Shown: positions 23,301 to 34,428 of the stretch, in pieces
Numbering within the stretch: position 1 is the first letter of the stretch
Layout: every line of letters begins with the position of its first letter
Notes under the pieces: generated by a model
Told to the model about the DNA's origin: nothing
What the model saw: the letters and a program-made list of their open reading frames with translations, nothing else
The model's database searches: none
Assembly: GCA_009103225.1 (NCBI GenBank)
Contig: RHPI01001946.1
Coordinates: 1-40,333, forward strand
Direction of reading: 5' to 3'
DNA from: Chlorokybus atmophyticus
Lineage: Eukaryota; Streptophyta; Chlorokybophyceae; Chlorokybales; Chlorokybaceae
Length of the DNA: 40,333 bases
Position numbers and translations under genes: made by a program

Positions 23301-26269
23301 TCTGGTGGAGCTGTTTGCGCACTTGAATGCGAAGGATGAGTGCAAGCACAGCAGCAAGGATTGGAAGGATTTGGTGTTGTTCCTGCAGGAGTTGTGCAGC
23401 TTGACAAAACACTTGCAACCAAATCAGCGGTCTCAGCTCTTTCAGTAAGTGGTTTGTTCATTTCATGTACAATGTGCATGGCTGTGCCTTTCCCAAAATG
23501 ACGGCAAGAGCAACATTGTATCCTTCGTTGCCTAACAGACTGCACACGCGTGACCATGGTAACTCATGCAGGCGTATGAACCAGCACGGTTTGTTTGAGA
23601 TATTAACGACCGCCTTGGACTTCCTGGATGAGGCTGTACAGCTTGGCGCGTACGTACACACCTTGCGCTGTTGATGCATGGCTTATGTTCAATGTGTATG
23701 TTGCGTACTGTTATAATAAAGCAGTCGATAAAGTTGCGCGTAAACTTACTGTGTTGACTTTCTTGGCAGAGCGGATGTCATGGCGTCAACATTGAATCAT
23801 GACCCGGCTTTGCTGCGCAATTTCATGGTGTCCCAGAAGGAGCATATGCTGTTCACGCTACTGGTTAGAGCCACCTTGAATACCCCACGCATGCATTTGG
23901 TTTGTGCAAGTTGCAGGTCAAACCGTCTTTATATTTGCAGGTGCGTGGCTTCATTGAAGGTGCCAATGGTGGTCTACAAGCTCAGTTGTTGGAGATCTTG
24001 CGCATGTTGCTCGATCCTTCTTCTATGGAAGCCCTTGTGGAGAAGGGCACCTTTCTGGAGCTGTTTTATGAGGAGTACGTAAAGCACCTCATCAGTGCCT
24101 TGGAGACAGGAAAAAGCCCATTTCAGCAGCACAACGCCGAGGTGTCAAACGGCACATCAGGTGTGTTTGTCAAAAGGCGCATGCACAGGTGGGAGACGGT
24201 AGTAGCTGCAACTTGTGCATATGCATGGGTGCAACATGTTGTACTGTGAGGACTGTGCTGACTAGCATCTGTGATGGTAAAGGCAGTCATAATGTGCCAT
24301 GTATTGATCTTGTCCGCTGTCACAGAAAACGGGACAGATCTAAGTGCTCCTTTGGCACCAATGACGCTAAATTACATCTTGGAGTTATTATGTTTTTGTG
24401 TTCAGCACCATGGTTTCCGCATCAAGTATTATGTACTCCGGCACAATGTCATTGAAAAGGTGCGCAGGTCATGTATTTACAACCATGCTCCAGTTGCAGC
24501 TTTGCGAATACTTGCAAGCAGGCCGTCGTTGTGTATATGCAACCATTTGACTTTGCTGTGCAACACAGGTTCTCAGGCCATTGGTAAGGCGGACAGAGCG
24601 CTTTCTAGTTGTCGCTGCCATCCGCCTTTTTCGAACTTGCATAGGATTGAAGGACGAATTTTACATCCGATACCTTATGAAAAATAATTTGTTTGAAATC
24701 ATTGTACAGGTGGGTGTCCTTGCCTTTTGGTATCTGTGGCATTGCTAGACGGCTACGCAGAAACGATTGGCCAACTCAGGTTACAACACTGACTACGGCT
24801 GTTTGCAATGCAGGTTTTCTTAGAGAACGGCGCAAAATACAACTTGCTCAACTCCGCCATCATTGAGCTCTTTGAGTTTATACGCAAAAACAACCTTAAG
24901 AATGTAGTCGTTCATGTGTGGGAACAGTTTGGGAGCCGGCTGGAAGACATCACGTATGTGGACACCTTCCAGCAACTGAAAACTAAATACGAACAAATTC
25001 AGGTACCCCCCCCCCCCCTTCTCCCTTTCTGATTTGGGTCAGTGATTCTCCATGTGCACTTGCCCTGCTGTTGCATTGTGCGCATCAGCAAGGTTGTGCT
25101 CTACCAGTTGACTTTTCGTTCTGCTACACTGGAGTGCACTGACACTGCAGTTGGTTGTCTGCATGCCTTGCCATTTGATAAACTTTTGTAGAGGTTTGGG
25201 TACACACCTACGTTGGACACCTAGTGTACTAGAGTCAGTCGCATGTGTTGTTCTGCTTAATGTCCAATTGTTCCTTACCTATGAGGTCCACATATTGGTA
25301 TATTGTTAACAGGGCAGCATCATTTTACCTATGCCGTCACCGCGCACGGTATTGGCTCATGCTCAGCTGATTGCAGGATGGCAATGCGGAAGCAGCAGAT
25401 GCTGGCCAGGGTGGCGAGGCAGATGCAGGCCCCAGCATTTCAAGGCCAGTTTCTCGGGGGGCAGAGACACGGTTAGCTGGAAGGAATGTGCGAAGGCGAC
25501 GAGAAGGCAGCATGGATGAGGAAGAAGAGAGCTATTTCAATGAGGATAGGTGAGTGTGTTGTTGATGGAAGTCTCACTGTCTGTGTGTGCAGTTGGTCTT
25601 TTCAAAAATGGTGACGGTGATTGCACAGTGATGACGATGACAGCGGCAATGCGGCATCAGTGCCATCTCCACCACGGCCTCCCTTTTTGGCAAACGGTGC
25701 ACACGCCCCTGCACCTGCGCACAGGTACTGCTGTTATGCTGCAAGATCAGCAAGGTTTGACATGTAACCATATATAACAGGGCAATCATGCATGGTGCAG
25801 GGGTCCTTTCGGACTGGTCGATTACGATGATGACGATGATGACGAGCAGAGCTCAGGCTTGAGCCCGCGCAGCAGCCCTCGCGCGCGCAGTCCACCACTT
25901 CCGCCACGGCCGCAGAGCGCGCTGGGACTGCACGGCAAGGAGCGACCCTGGCCGACAAGCAAGAGCCGTGTGATCGCTTTTGCGCACGCAAAGGACGCTA
26001 TACATATTGATGCTAGCAGGCGGCGCAATGAGCCGGCCGCCACCTCATCTGCTGTTGATGCAGACGGAGAAAGACCTAAGCCCTCGCAACCTGCATCCCC
26101 AACTACAACTGCAGCAGAGCATACTGTTTCGCCCGAGTCTCCTGTCAACGTTGATACGGTGGAAGATGCGGGCGTACGCGAAGGGGAGCCATTTACAAAG
26201 AGGAGAAGGAGGGATTCACACGAACAGAACAGTGGGTCTGAAACACCGCCTGTGCTGGTCAATACATAG
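20308..26269 (+). CDS. PP4R3: Serine/threonine-protein phosphatase 4 regulatory subunit 3 (PP4R3 / SMEK)
   Basis: It is the targeting subunit of the PP4 phosphatase complex, acting in the nucleus in DNA repair and signalling. The model has 23 exons and 915 aa: 20308-20331, 20928-21008, 21166-21265, 21450-21534, 21601-21650, 21700-21807, 21960-22045, 22150-22209, 22309-22399, 22560-22637, 22724-22791, 22884-22952, 23068-23145, 23269-23444, 23572-23649, 23770-23863, 23941-24160, 24326-24459, 24569-24709, 24814-25002, 25377-25549, 25629-25724, 25801-26269. It opens with an EVH1/PH-like domain (about 9-113: RVKIYRLNEEGNWDDKGTGH, ETAGCSYIWDQL), then the SMK-1/armadillo region (CEDLEN, HQTYRIGYIKDVILPRVLDD, LLCFCVQHHGFRIKYYVL, NLLNSAIIELFEFIRKNNLK). 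The tail is disordered and acidic (EEEESYFNEDSDDDDSGN, then GLVDYDDDDDDE near 765), ending in a basic patch (KRRRRDSHE). The first exon is the least certain: MEYHSFMQ spliced to RVKIY mirrors the plant ...SMQRVKVY. One acceptor (23067) is AAAG, not YAG. Confidence 0.94.
20332..20927 (+). other. Long first intron of PP4R3 (596 bases)
   Basis: It begins with a GTGCGT donor after ATGCAG and ends with GTGTGCAG before the EVH1-like exon. No conserved ORF is seen. If the start codon lies elsewhere this boundary would change. Confidence 0.55.
25006..25018. repeat. Poly-C tract (13 bases) next to a PP4R3 splice donor
   Basis: The intron after residue Gln-Ile-Gln begins GTAC and runs straight into 13 C. 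The tract is within the donor region of the 25003-25376 intron. Confidence 0.8.
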
Positions 26270-26844
26270 TACTACTGTCTTCTAGCGCTGGATGTTCCTA
26301 GGTAATCAATCAAATTGAGAGTGCGCGCGCCTGTTGCTCCTTGTTTGCCATGAAGTGTCTGCTTAGGTGCATGTTTTACCGGCATGCTATAGCTGACAGC
26401 CAATGGCATTGGGTCAATATTACTCTTGTACAAGTGCCTGACAAGCAGCAGGCTCCCAGCTTGCGCATCCGGCAGCTATCCAGGCACTGGCTGGGTAATG
26501 CTGAAGAGCAATGTGCCACGCGCGCGCACGCACACATTCCATGAAGCATGGCGAATTCACAGAAGATTTCGGGGGATCAGACCAGTTCTTTAAACTCTCG
26601 ACACTGTATTATTTAGGAGGGAGCTGTAGTCCTTGCTCTTGCCGTGCTTGCCATTGCCAACAACGACTAACCCCGGACCATGTGAGCAGGTATGCCAATG
26701 ACTCTGTGCTTGTTTGGGGCTGTGCATGTAGAGGGTAGCTAGACTGAGTAGGTAGAGCACTCAGCCTGGCGGTGGTGGTGCAAGTATGATGATGATGGTC
26801 AAAGCTTAGACGCGTGCATATAGCTGATGTACATGTGGTGTACG

Positions 26845-26918
26845 GAATAGGTGCTGTGTGTACAAGAGTAGTATGCTAGATCAGTAGCATGCGGCATGGT
26901 GTACGACAGCACCTATCC
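26845..26918. repeat. Imperfect inverted repeat / hairpin
   Basis: Left arm GAATAGGTGCTGTGTGTAC pairs with right arm GTGTACGACAGCACCTATCC, with about two mismatches, around a loop that itself contains GCTAGATCAGTAGC. It lies directly before a dispersed-repeat copy. Confidence 0.65.
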
Positions 26919-26945
26919 ACACCTGTTTCAGCTAATGTGCAAGTG

Positions 26946-27062
26946 GCTGGCAACCACGACGCTGACCAACAGGTAAGTGAGGTGTGTAAATGGTAAGGAG
27001 AGTGCGGGGAGCATATTACTTCTGCCCGCATGTATGTTAAGTGTTATGTCATGCTTGGTACT
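26946..27062 (+). repeat. Dispersed repeat, copy A
   Basis: It shares GGTAAGTGAGGT, a spaced GGGGAGCA and ATGTCATGCTTGG with copies at 36472-36575 and 37350-37475. Copy B overlaps the end of the reverse-transcriptase relic, so this may be a 3' fragment of the same element family. Similarity was judged by eye. Confidence 0.45.
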
Positions 27063-27780
27063 TTCCTACTCTATCACAATGCAATGCTGCTGGCTGTAGT
27101 GCAGACTGGGTGCTAAGTGCGGCGTTGGAGTGCGGTGCTCACTGCTGCTTGCTGACATCATGTTGCGTAACTAGTCCAAACTTGACTGCTGAGCCAAAAG
27201 GGGCTGCAGCCATTTTGCTGACAGCGTAATCTTGGGTCTTAAGGGGTGCGCGCAGGCATTAATGGTAAGACTGCACCAAGGTTGCAAGCAATGGCCGCCA
27301 CTCCAGCGCAGGAGGCCTGGCAGTCGTCGTCGTTACAAGCGTCGTCGTCATTGTTTTGCATGCTGCCACCGCTACCCACAACGCCTCATCTCTCCTTTGT
27401 GCGCTCTCCCTGCTCTCTGCTGCTCTTTGCAGGTGGTTGACTCTTGCCATGGTATCCTGTTCTGCCAATTCCCACTACTTGAGGGTCTTGGTGTCTAGGG
27501 TTGTCTTAGTCGCTTTAGTTGAGTAAAGCTCTGCCTTGGCCCCCGCGTAATTTTATCATTGCTTGCTTGTGTTCAACAAAGTTTTGCGCTTGTGATTGTG
27601 CATGGATTGTGTATGGTGTGCAACACATCATGGCTCCCCTTTCCGCTTGAGACTGCTATGTAGCATCTCTACTGTAAGGTATGTCCATGTGGTGTGTATC
27701 TAACACCTATCCAAGCAAGACCCGACGGCTACACCCCGCATTGCATATTTTGTACACCACCGACTCTCGGGCAGGAGCAG

Positions 27781-27825
27781 GGCAAGCAGGGCAAGCAGGC
27801 AGGCAGGCAGGCAGACAGGCAAAGG
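27781..27825. repeat. Microsatellite (GCAG/GCAA)n
   Basis: Tandem four-base units GGCA with a few changes (GCAA, GACA) run for about 45 bases in the PP4R3-RGTA spacer. Confidence 0.85.
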
Positions 27826-28175
27826 GTCACCACTTGCATGTCAATGGCGAGGAGGAGGGTGCGGTAGAACACAGACGACGCTAACAATGAAGGCGCTGAC
27901 GGGATGCGGGTTTCATGTAGACGGAGCAGACACATTCGTGACTTTCTTTACTGCAGCATTGCTCGGTTGCACATGTGGTGCTGTTGCTCGAGAAGGGGCA
28001 AACTTTATTCGGTTACACACCCGAACAGCAGAGGAAAAGTCACAGGTGACGCTACGTTTGCCACAACTACGAAATACTAGTTCGAAAACTTATCTCATGT
28101 AACTCATTACCATATCGCTTTATTCCGCAATGTTTTGCTTTGCTAGCTATAAGCGCTCCCTTCATCCCTCCCTTC

Positions 28176-28218
28176 ACGCACACGCACACGCACACGCGCG
28201 CGCGCGCGCGCACGCACC
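28176..28218. repeat. Alternating purine-pyrimidine tract (CACACG)n(CG)n
   Basis: About 40 bases of strictly alternating CA and CG dinucleotides, with a CG-only core near 28197-28211. Such tracts can adopt Z-DNA under negative supercoiling. Confidence 0.85.
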
Positions 28219-29356
28219 ATGTGCACATGTATTACAGCAACTGCTCATGTCACATTGCTTTATGCCAGCATGTATGATGGAGCACCCCGTAGACATCCCA
28301 CATGCATGCCAGTGTTCGAATGCAGGCAATCAATGCTACAAAGCGCCACCGGCCATTTACAACAACGCATGCATTGGCCTCCGTGGTGGGTGGGCATGGT
28401 GCTGATAGTGCCCTACCCAGTACCGCCGTCACTGCTGCTGCGCCTCACTTTATGTTCGCCATGGTATGCGCCCGCTACAAGCACAGGCCACCCCTTGTCG
28501 GCACAGCCGCACAACCCCCTCCAGCCGGTGCTCCTGCTGTTGCTTGGCCATCCCGGGGCGCGCGCATATATATAGGCGTAGCATAAGTTGAGAGTCCTTC
28601 CGTGGTGCGCTGCATCGCCATTGCCAACAGGCAGAAGGTGTCCCTTGACCGGTAATCACTAAACTTGCGCCGTTCGACTGCATTAGTCGCCTGCCCCACC
28701 ACACCAACTTTGTATCCACACATTGTCACAATACACAACCCCTACACCAGCACATATAAAGTGCATACACTGCGCGCAACGCTCATTGTATACTCACACA
28801 CAACACACACAGCACGTACGCAGACATTCCCACGCAAGCAGCTATTAATCTACGCGAGAGCCGCGTACGCTTCCATGATAAAGGGTCCCTGGCTCATTGG
28901 TCCTCAGCCCAGCACTGTTGCCACCGCCGCGCTCCAGAGTAACTGTGAAGCCAGTAACATTTGCATGTCACCATTACGCTTTTGCTTATAATGCCATCAC
29001 GTTGATGCGTTTGCCAGGTCACTCTTACGAGTGGATGGGCATGAAACACAAAAAAATTTCATGCAAAGTAATATTGGCGAACACACATCATCAGTTGTTA
29101 CGAGTCGTAAAAGCAGCCATCCATGAGTACAACGGCTGGTTGCGCAGGACATCAATCACGTAAAATGTGCGTCGTCAACTATGTGTAACGGTATGTTTTA
29201 AATTTAATGGATACGTAAATATAATACATTATTATATTGAGACTATGATCCAAAATCCGCTAAGTCATGATGAGACCTTAAAGCTATTGAGCAAACAAAC
29301 GCTTGGATCTGTTGTACGTGCCGCGATACGCATCACGTGCATCAGATGATACTATA

Positions 29357-29374
29357 AAGTATAAGCTTATACTT
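29357..29374. repeat. Perfect 18-base palindrome in an AT-rich island
   Basis: AAGTATAAGCTTATACTT is its own reverse complement. It lies in an AT-rich island (29160-29420) unlike the flanking sequence. Confidence 0.8.
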
Positions 29375-29521
29375 GATTGCGTGTCGGAATTAAATGATGT
29401 TAAAATGGATTAAATCTGATCAAAGTGAACCACATTATCAAGATGATTGTGCACTGTGCACTGTGCACGCAAGGCAGTGTTGTAATGTGAGCATATACAT
29501 ACATACATATATACAGCATAT

Positions 29522-29568
29522 ACAAGACACACACGCATGCTAGCCGCTAGCATGCACGTGTGTCTTGT
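29522..29568. repeat. Imperfect 47-base inverted repeat
   Basis: ACAAGACACACACGCATGC and its near reverse complement GCATGCACGTGTGTCTTGT flank TAGCCGCTA, with two mismatches in the arms. A second inverted pair (AAACTATAG / CTATAGTTT) spans about 29602-29651. Confidence 0.75.
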
Positions 29569-29862
29569 GTGTTGTCATCTTGTGCATTGCGTGCACTCTA
29601 TAAACTATAGGCATCATCATAGCCTTGTGAGCTATTAGCTAGCTATAGTTTGTGTGCATTGCTATACACGTCAGCTTAAGTGTGGTCACAACCACTGCAT
29701 TGCAACAACCGACGTATTGCCTCAGACCACAGCGTTGGCTTCGGCGGCGTTGTCGGCGGCGTTAGTGGCGTCGGCGGCAGCGACAGCTTCCTCGGCATGT
29801 CGAGTTGAAGTGCTTGCTAGCTCAGGAAGAAGCTGTAAAGAACTCTGCTCGCCGCCGCCAGC

Positions 29863-32800
29863 ATGCACGGGCGCCCCCGCGTAAAGGCCGCCGCTGCGGA
29901 GGGCGGCGAAGGTGAAGCAGCGGTCGCAGCGGCGGCGGGCAGGAAGAAGGCGGCGCTCTACACACAGCTGTCCAAGCAGGCCAGTATGCATGAGCGCGTG
30001 CTCGCAGAGCAAGTCCTCTGCATACTGCAATTGCATGGACGGCTGCAATGAGCGGCAAATGGGCGGCTATTGCTTAACAACCCGCACTGCGTGAAGCATA
30101 CAGGCCTTTGACAGTTTGTGCATTTGTGCTGATAGTTGCAACTTGTAACCATTCAGCCGCCACCCTTGCCTACTAAAGAGTGCATGCAGAGAGGCGTCAG
30201 ATAGCTAATTCCCATTGGACACGCAAAGTTGCTGTTGACACTGTGCTGTGTGCGTGTGGTAGCTGTGCTTAGTCAGTCCTACAGGTGTGTCTGTGCACGT
30301 CGTGTTCGGAGAGGATGAGCGTGTATCAAGCCCAACTTTGCTTTCAAGTTTAAGAAGCAGGCGGCTTAGCATGTTGTGCTCAGTATCGCATGACTGCGAT
30401 TCAATAGAGAGAATGCTGCCTGAGCACTCAGTCAGTACAACAGCGTTTCCCGTTTGCAAAGTGTGTCCATAAGTGTTCTCCATTGCAACTACGCAACCCA
30501 AACCTGCAACCATGCATCCTACAGTCTGGTAACGCATGCACACACAAACAGGTTCTGGCAGCCAAGCACGCACGCGACTACGGCACGCAGCCCCTCGCTC
30601 TGGCTGCGACGCTGCTCGAACTGAACCCTGAGTTCGCCTCCGCGTGGGCTTACAGGCAAGCAGTGAGTAAATCACTCTCTGTTGTTTTGTTCATATTGGG
30701 TTTTCTATAGGGGGACGCCCTGTATAGGAGTGACTCAGTAGCTTTATCAGTATCTTACCATGAAGCATTGATTCACTTGAATTTAGTGGCAACAAGTGAT
30801 CCACCGTGGTGTCCTGCCTTCACTGCAACTCCCATCTCCTGTGACTCAGTAATAGTGAATTACAGTGAATGAGTTGCAGTAACCCGGGAGTTATTGATGA
30901 TACAGTGAGCTATTGCTCCGTGATGGCTTTCACTATCGCTCAGCAATTCAATGGTTCATTGATTGTCAACAATTGACTCCGCTTCAGGCGGGAGGCGCTG
31001 GAGGCATTGGCTTGGGATGGAGATGGCGCGGGAGTAGGCGCTGAGCGGGTGGGCCAGGAGCTTGCTGTGAGCGAGAAGGCGCTCCGCAAGAATCCCAAGG
31101 CTTATGGCGCCTGGTATCAGCGCAAGGTACACACTTGAGAGGCGTTTTTGTGTGATTGCTAGCAAAGCAGCAGCCATAGCAACATTACAGCAAGAACGTG
31201 TTGGTACATACCGTACCAGTCGTATACACCCTCCTGACGTGACTATAGTAAGTCCTCCTCTACCCCTACTAAGGGGAGGATCATGTTCAACCAAACGGCG
31301 CTTTCGTACGAGCAAGTGATCTGGCATAGTGTCGGTGTAACAGTGTATGCATGTACTCTCGTGCGCACATGCTTCTGTGAAACAACATTTGTGCACATGA
31401 TTGTAAGTAGGTCCCAAGCGATGTCTGTGCGTATATGTACATGTTCATGTACATGCGTGTGCTACTTAACAAGTCATTTTCTTTCAGTGGTTGGTGTTGA
31501 AGTCAGCAAGGAGGCGCCTGGCTTCAACGGACCGCGAGCTGGCGCTGGTGACTAAGCTTCTAGCGCTGGACGCACGCAACTTCCATGCATGGGACTATCG
31601 GAAGTTCCTCATACGCGCAGTCAGCGACGCTGCAGGGGTGGACACACCTGCCAAAGGCTTTACCCCTGCTGATGAGCTTTCTTACACTGCCAGTGCCATA
31701 AACAAGAACTTCTCCAATTACTCTGCGTGGCATTATCGCACGTATGTACTTACTGTCTTGCATGCACGTCATGTTCTGTCCAATGCTTGACCGCGTGCAT
31801 GATGTGTAGTTGTGTGTGCATGCGTGTGTGAGTACGCATGTGGGTACGCATACGCGTGTGCCCGTATACTTCTGCACGTGCATGTGCGTGTGTGTCTGTG
31901 TGCGCGTGTGGTTGTTTGACTCAGTGTGTCCACTGCAGAGCATTGTTGGCAGAACTTGCAAAGGACAAGCCACAAGGTGCGCCTTCTTGCAAGTGTTTTG
32001 TGTCGGCGAAGTCATGATTGTCTTGCACATCATGCTAGCATGTGCACGCATGCAGAGTGGCTGAGTTCGCAGCTGCGGGAAGAGTTTGCGCTTGTTCGTC
32101 AAGCATTCTACACTGAGCCGGACGACCAGGCAGGGTGGTTCTATCATCGCTGGCTCATATGCAAACTGGTCAGAAAGTTGAATACCTTTGCAACATTACA
32201 CCAACAAGTCGAAGCAGATTGTGTCCAACTGACCATACGTGTTGTGGTGTACGTGCTCAACAAACATAGTCTGATGATTCTGAGCACGCGAAGCCACATG
32301 TGCTCACGGTGGACCCGCCTGATGGTGGCACGATGGGCAACAATGACAAGCACTCCATCACGCTGCTGTTCTCCGAGCCAGTCACCAACGTGGACAACAC
32401 GTCGGCGAGCGTGTCGATCCCCACGAGCAATGGTTGGCGCCCGGTTGGGGACAACACAGGCCGAAGCGGAGAAATATATGCCAACACGTGGACGTGCGAT
32501 TTGGATGCATCATTTATAGAGAGCGTGTCTCAGCCGGCTGAAGTGCATATTGAGGTCAAGGCTGACGGGAGCAACAACATCAAAGGGACCAACGGGTCCC
32601 GTGTATCGGCGTTTGTTGCCAGCTTCTATGTTGATGCAGAAGCCGCGGATGAAGAAGATATCGACCAGCCGCGGCCTGAAGTGGACGGCTGCTGGCCAGA
32701 AGGGTGCGCGCCATCTTCAGCAACATTGATGTTTGACAACAGCGACATTGGCGGGCCGCTTGACCTGGAAGGACAGGGATATCGGCGAGGAAGCAGGTCG

Positions 32801-34126
32801 GGTAAATCAAGTTTTGACCTGGCAAGCGGCGCGGGATATGAAGGCGACACGGATGATATCGCCAACTCAGAGACGGTTGGCGCTCGTGATATAATTCAAC
32901 AGGAGATTGCCATGTGCAGAGAGCTCATCGAGTTGGAACCAGACAGGTGCGTTTGGTACTCAACCATCACCAGTCTCATGCTCTTCATCCCAACATGCCG
33001 CTTGTGCGTGTAATTATATTGTGCAGCAAGTGGCCCCGAACGGCCGTGGCTATGCTTCTTGATGCCACCTCTAGCGGTGGTGATATCGCTGAGATGGTTG
33101 CTATATATGAGCGCCTCGCCGCAGTGGACCCCATGCGCGGGGGCTTGTACAAAGACAGAGTTGGCAGTCTTAAGCTGCGCCAGGTGATGGCTCACTATTG
33201 GCAACATCGACATCAACATGTTGGGTTGGGTCGGCACGTGCATGTGTGTATGTATGTGTGCGCGCGTGCGTGCGCTCTTGACCTCGCGCATGTGTATGTG
33301 TGGTGGACGTGCAAAACACGCCCTGTTCGCCTCAGGCTGCAAGCAAGGTGGACGCGGAGGTGTGGTCGCAAGAGCGGTCAGTGCGGGCGTGGCTAGACCT
33401 CTCGCGTCTGGGCGCGCCCCTCATCACCCCTCCCGCCGCTGCCAGCTTCATGTGGATGCGCCGCCTGGACCTCTCCCACAACCGCCTGCGCTCCCTTGAA
33501 GGTGCGTCAGCACCTCCCCTTGAGGCTGTTTAGAAAATGCATGCACAGCGTTATGCAATGCAGCATGCATGCATGCACTGCGCCACTACCAGAAGATGGT
33601 AGATTCCATGAAGATCATACTGCACAGCACACCACATGACACGCCAATACTACAGTACCATTCCAATGCAATGCCAAAGTGCCTACACCAAGCTTTATGG
33701 TTGGTTTTGACGGGTATGCGGTCTGTGACAGGCGTATCCAATGCCGTACAGCGCTTGCATGCCTGCCGCAATATGATAATGACATTGCGTTCATGCTGCA
33801 CTGTACCTGCAACAGGAATCGAGGCATTGCAGCAACTCATTGCACTCTGCGTGCGGCACAACAAGTTGGAGAGGCCCCACGCGCTGCTGCCGTTGCGGCA
33901 TTTGCACCGCTTACAAGCGCTGGACATTGCGTACAACGAGCTCAGGGAGCGCGCGCTCTCGTGGTTTTTAAGTCCTGGCTTAAAGGCAGGGTCCAGCGCA
34001 CCGCAGCTCACCTGCCTAGACCTCAGAGGGAACCCTGCCCTCGCACAAGGTGAGGACTCATGGCTCAACGCTGCGAAGGGTGCATCTAAGGGTCTTCGGT
34101 GGCTCAATGGCGTGGACGTGTCGTAG
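29863..34126 (+). CDS. RGTA: Rab geranylgeranyl transferase (GGTase-II) alpha subunit
   Basis: With its beta subunit and Rab escort protein it adds geranylgeranyl groups to C-terminal cysteines of Rab GTPases in the cytosol. Ten exons give 691 aa: 29863-29979, 30552-30655, 30988-31126, 31488-31741, 31939-31976, 32056-32168, 32270-32946, 33027-33183, 33336-33501, 33816-34126. The start MHGRPRVK matches the family's MHGR. Five PPTA repeats follow: LNPEFASAWAYRREAL, NPKAYGAWYQRKWLV, DARNFHAWDYRKFLI, NKNFSNYSAWHYRT and EPDDQAGWFYHRWLI. A single 677-base exon encodes the insert domain (about 256-481; LTVDPPDGG, LLFSEPV). AAVDPMRGGLYKDR precedes LRRs (RRLDLSHNRLRSLE, QALDIAYNELRE, TCLDLRGNP) to the C-terminus. 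Introns are long, with GT/CG-rich tracts. Introns 1 and 2 appear to use GC donors; intron 1 is less sure, with GT donors at 29998 or 30013 adding 6 or 11 residues. Confidence 0.95.
29980..30551 (+). other. Intron 1 of the RGTA gene, possibly GC-AG
   Basis: CAG|GCCAGT gives a join (LSKQ-VLAAKH) with the same residue count as the human protein in this stretch. Two weak GT donors (GTGCTC at 29998, GTCCTC at 30013) also keep the frame, so the call is provisional. Confidence 0.5.
30656..30987 (+). other. GC-AG intron 2 of the RGTA gene
   Basis: The exon ends TAC-AG and the next begins G-CGG-GAG, giving AWAYRREAL, which matches the conserved WNCRREVL of the family. The donor is AG|GCAAGC, the classic GC-donor consensus; the acceptor is CTTCAG. 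The GT donor six bases downstream (GTGAGT) breaks the frame. Confidence 0.8.
31742..31938 (+). other. RGTA intron rich in GT/CG alternation
   Basis: This 197-base intron is dominated by alternating GT, CG and CA dinucleotides (about 31801-31912). A similar run lies in the intron 33184-33335. Both are non-coding with normal GT-AG ends. Confidence 0.75.
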
Positions 34127-34402
34127 CCTTCTTGCTTTCATTGGTAAGGTATGATCCATGTAGCTCATGTGCCGATGCCTGGCTGGTTTTGGGCATTGCG
34201 GTACACATCCTCTCACACATGGATGCAAACCAAGTTCACACTGCACATGCGAATAACGTAATGATTGGCAAGGCATTACACATAGGAAATTAAATTAAGC
34301 CAAGTGCCGCTTGCTAGCTGAGTTTTCAAAACAGAAGTAAGCCAGGGACGTGTGGCAACAGTAAGCAAGGGTCCACCTGCTGTACATCTGTATGTGTGTG
34401 AG

Positions 34403-34428
34403 TGTAATCTGTTGTCAGAAGAGTGTAA
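34403..34428 (+). terminator. Polyadenylation signals (TGTAA, two copies) of the RGTA gene
   Basis: TGTAA at 34403-34407 and 34424-34428 lies about 280-300 bases after the RGTA stop codon on the coding strand. Confidence 0.45.

Larger units (their letters stand above)
26270..29862. other. Repeat-rich 3.6 kb spacer between PP4R3 and RGTA, no gene supported
   Basis: It should contain the PP4R3 3' UTR (the first TGTAA after the stop is at 26985-26989, quite far) and the RGTA promoter (TATAAA near 29599; GC-rich leader 29735-29862). ORFs of 60-118 codons occur on both strands but none looks like a known protein; one at 27887-28102 (71 codons) starts near a purine-rich stretch but is otherwise unsupported. 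The region holds a long imperfect hairpin (26845-26918), a copy of a dispersed repeat (26946-27062), two microsatellites and an AT-rich island with palindromes (29160-29660). Confidence 0.6.

Noticed and set aside
26735-26775. tRNA-like D-arm / A-box (GAGTAGGTAGAGCACTCAGCC)
   Set aside because: The start resembles a tRNA, but there is no matching anticodon stem, no T-loop GGTTCGAATC and no acceptor pairing. At most it is a fragment of a tRNA-derived repeat.
27887-28102. 71-codon ORF as a possible small gene
   Set aside because: No recognisable motif, no splice partner and no nearby polyadenylation signal; length is within chance expectation.
28475-28738. Minus-strand GYKVGVVGQ...A, recalling MutS homologue MSH3
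   Set aside because: Only about eight residues agree and nothing before or after fits the family; no splice-joined continuation was found.
28665-28991. 108-codon plus-strand ORF in the PP4R3-RGTA spacer
   Set aside because: Its composition (Thr/His from CA repeats) is explained by the repeats and it matches no family.
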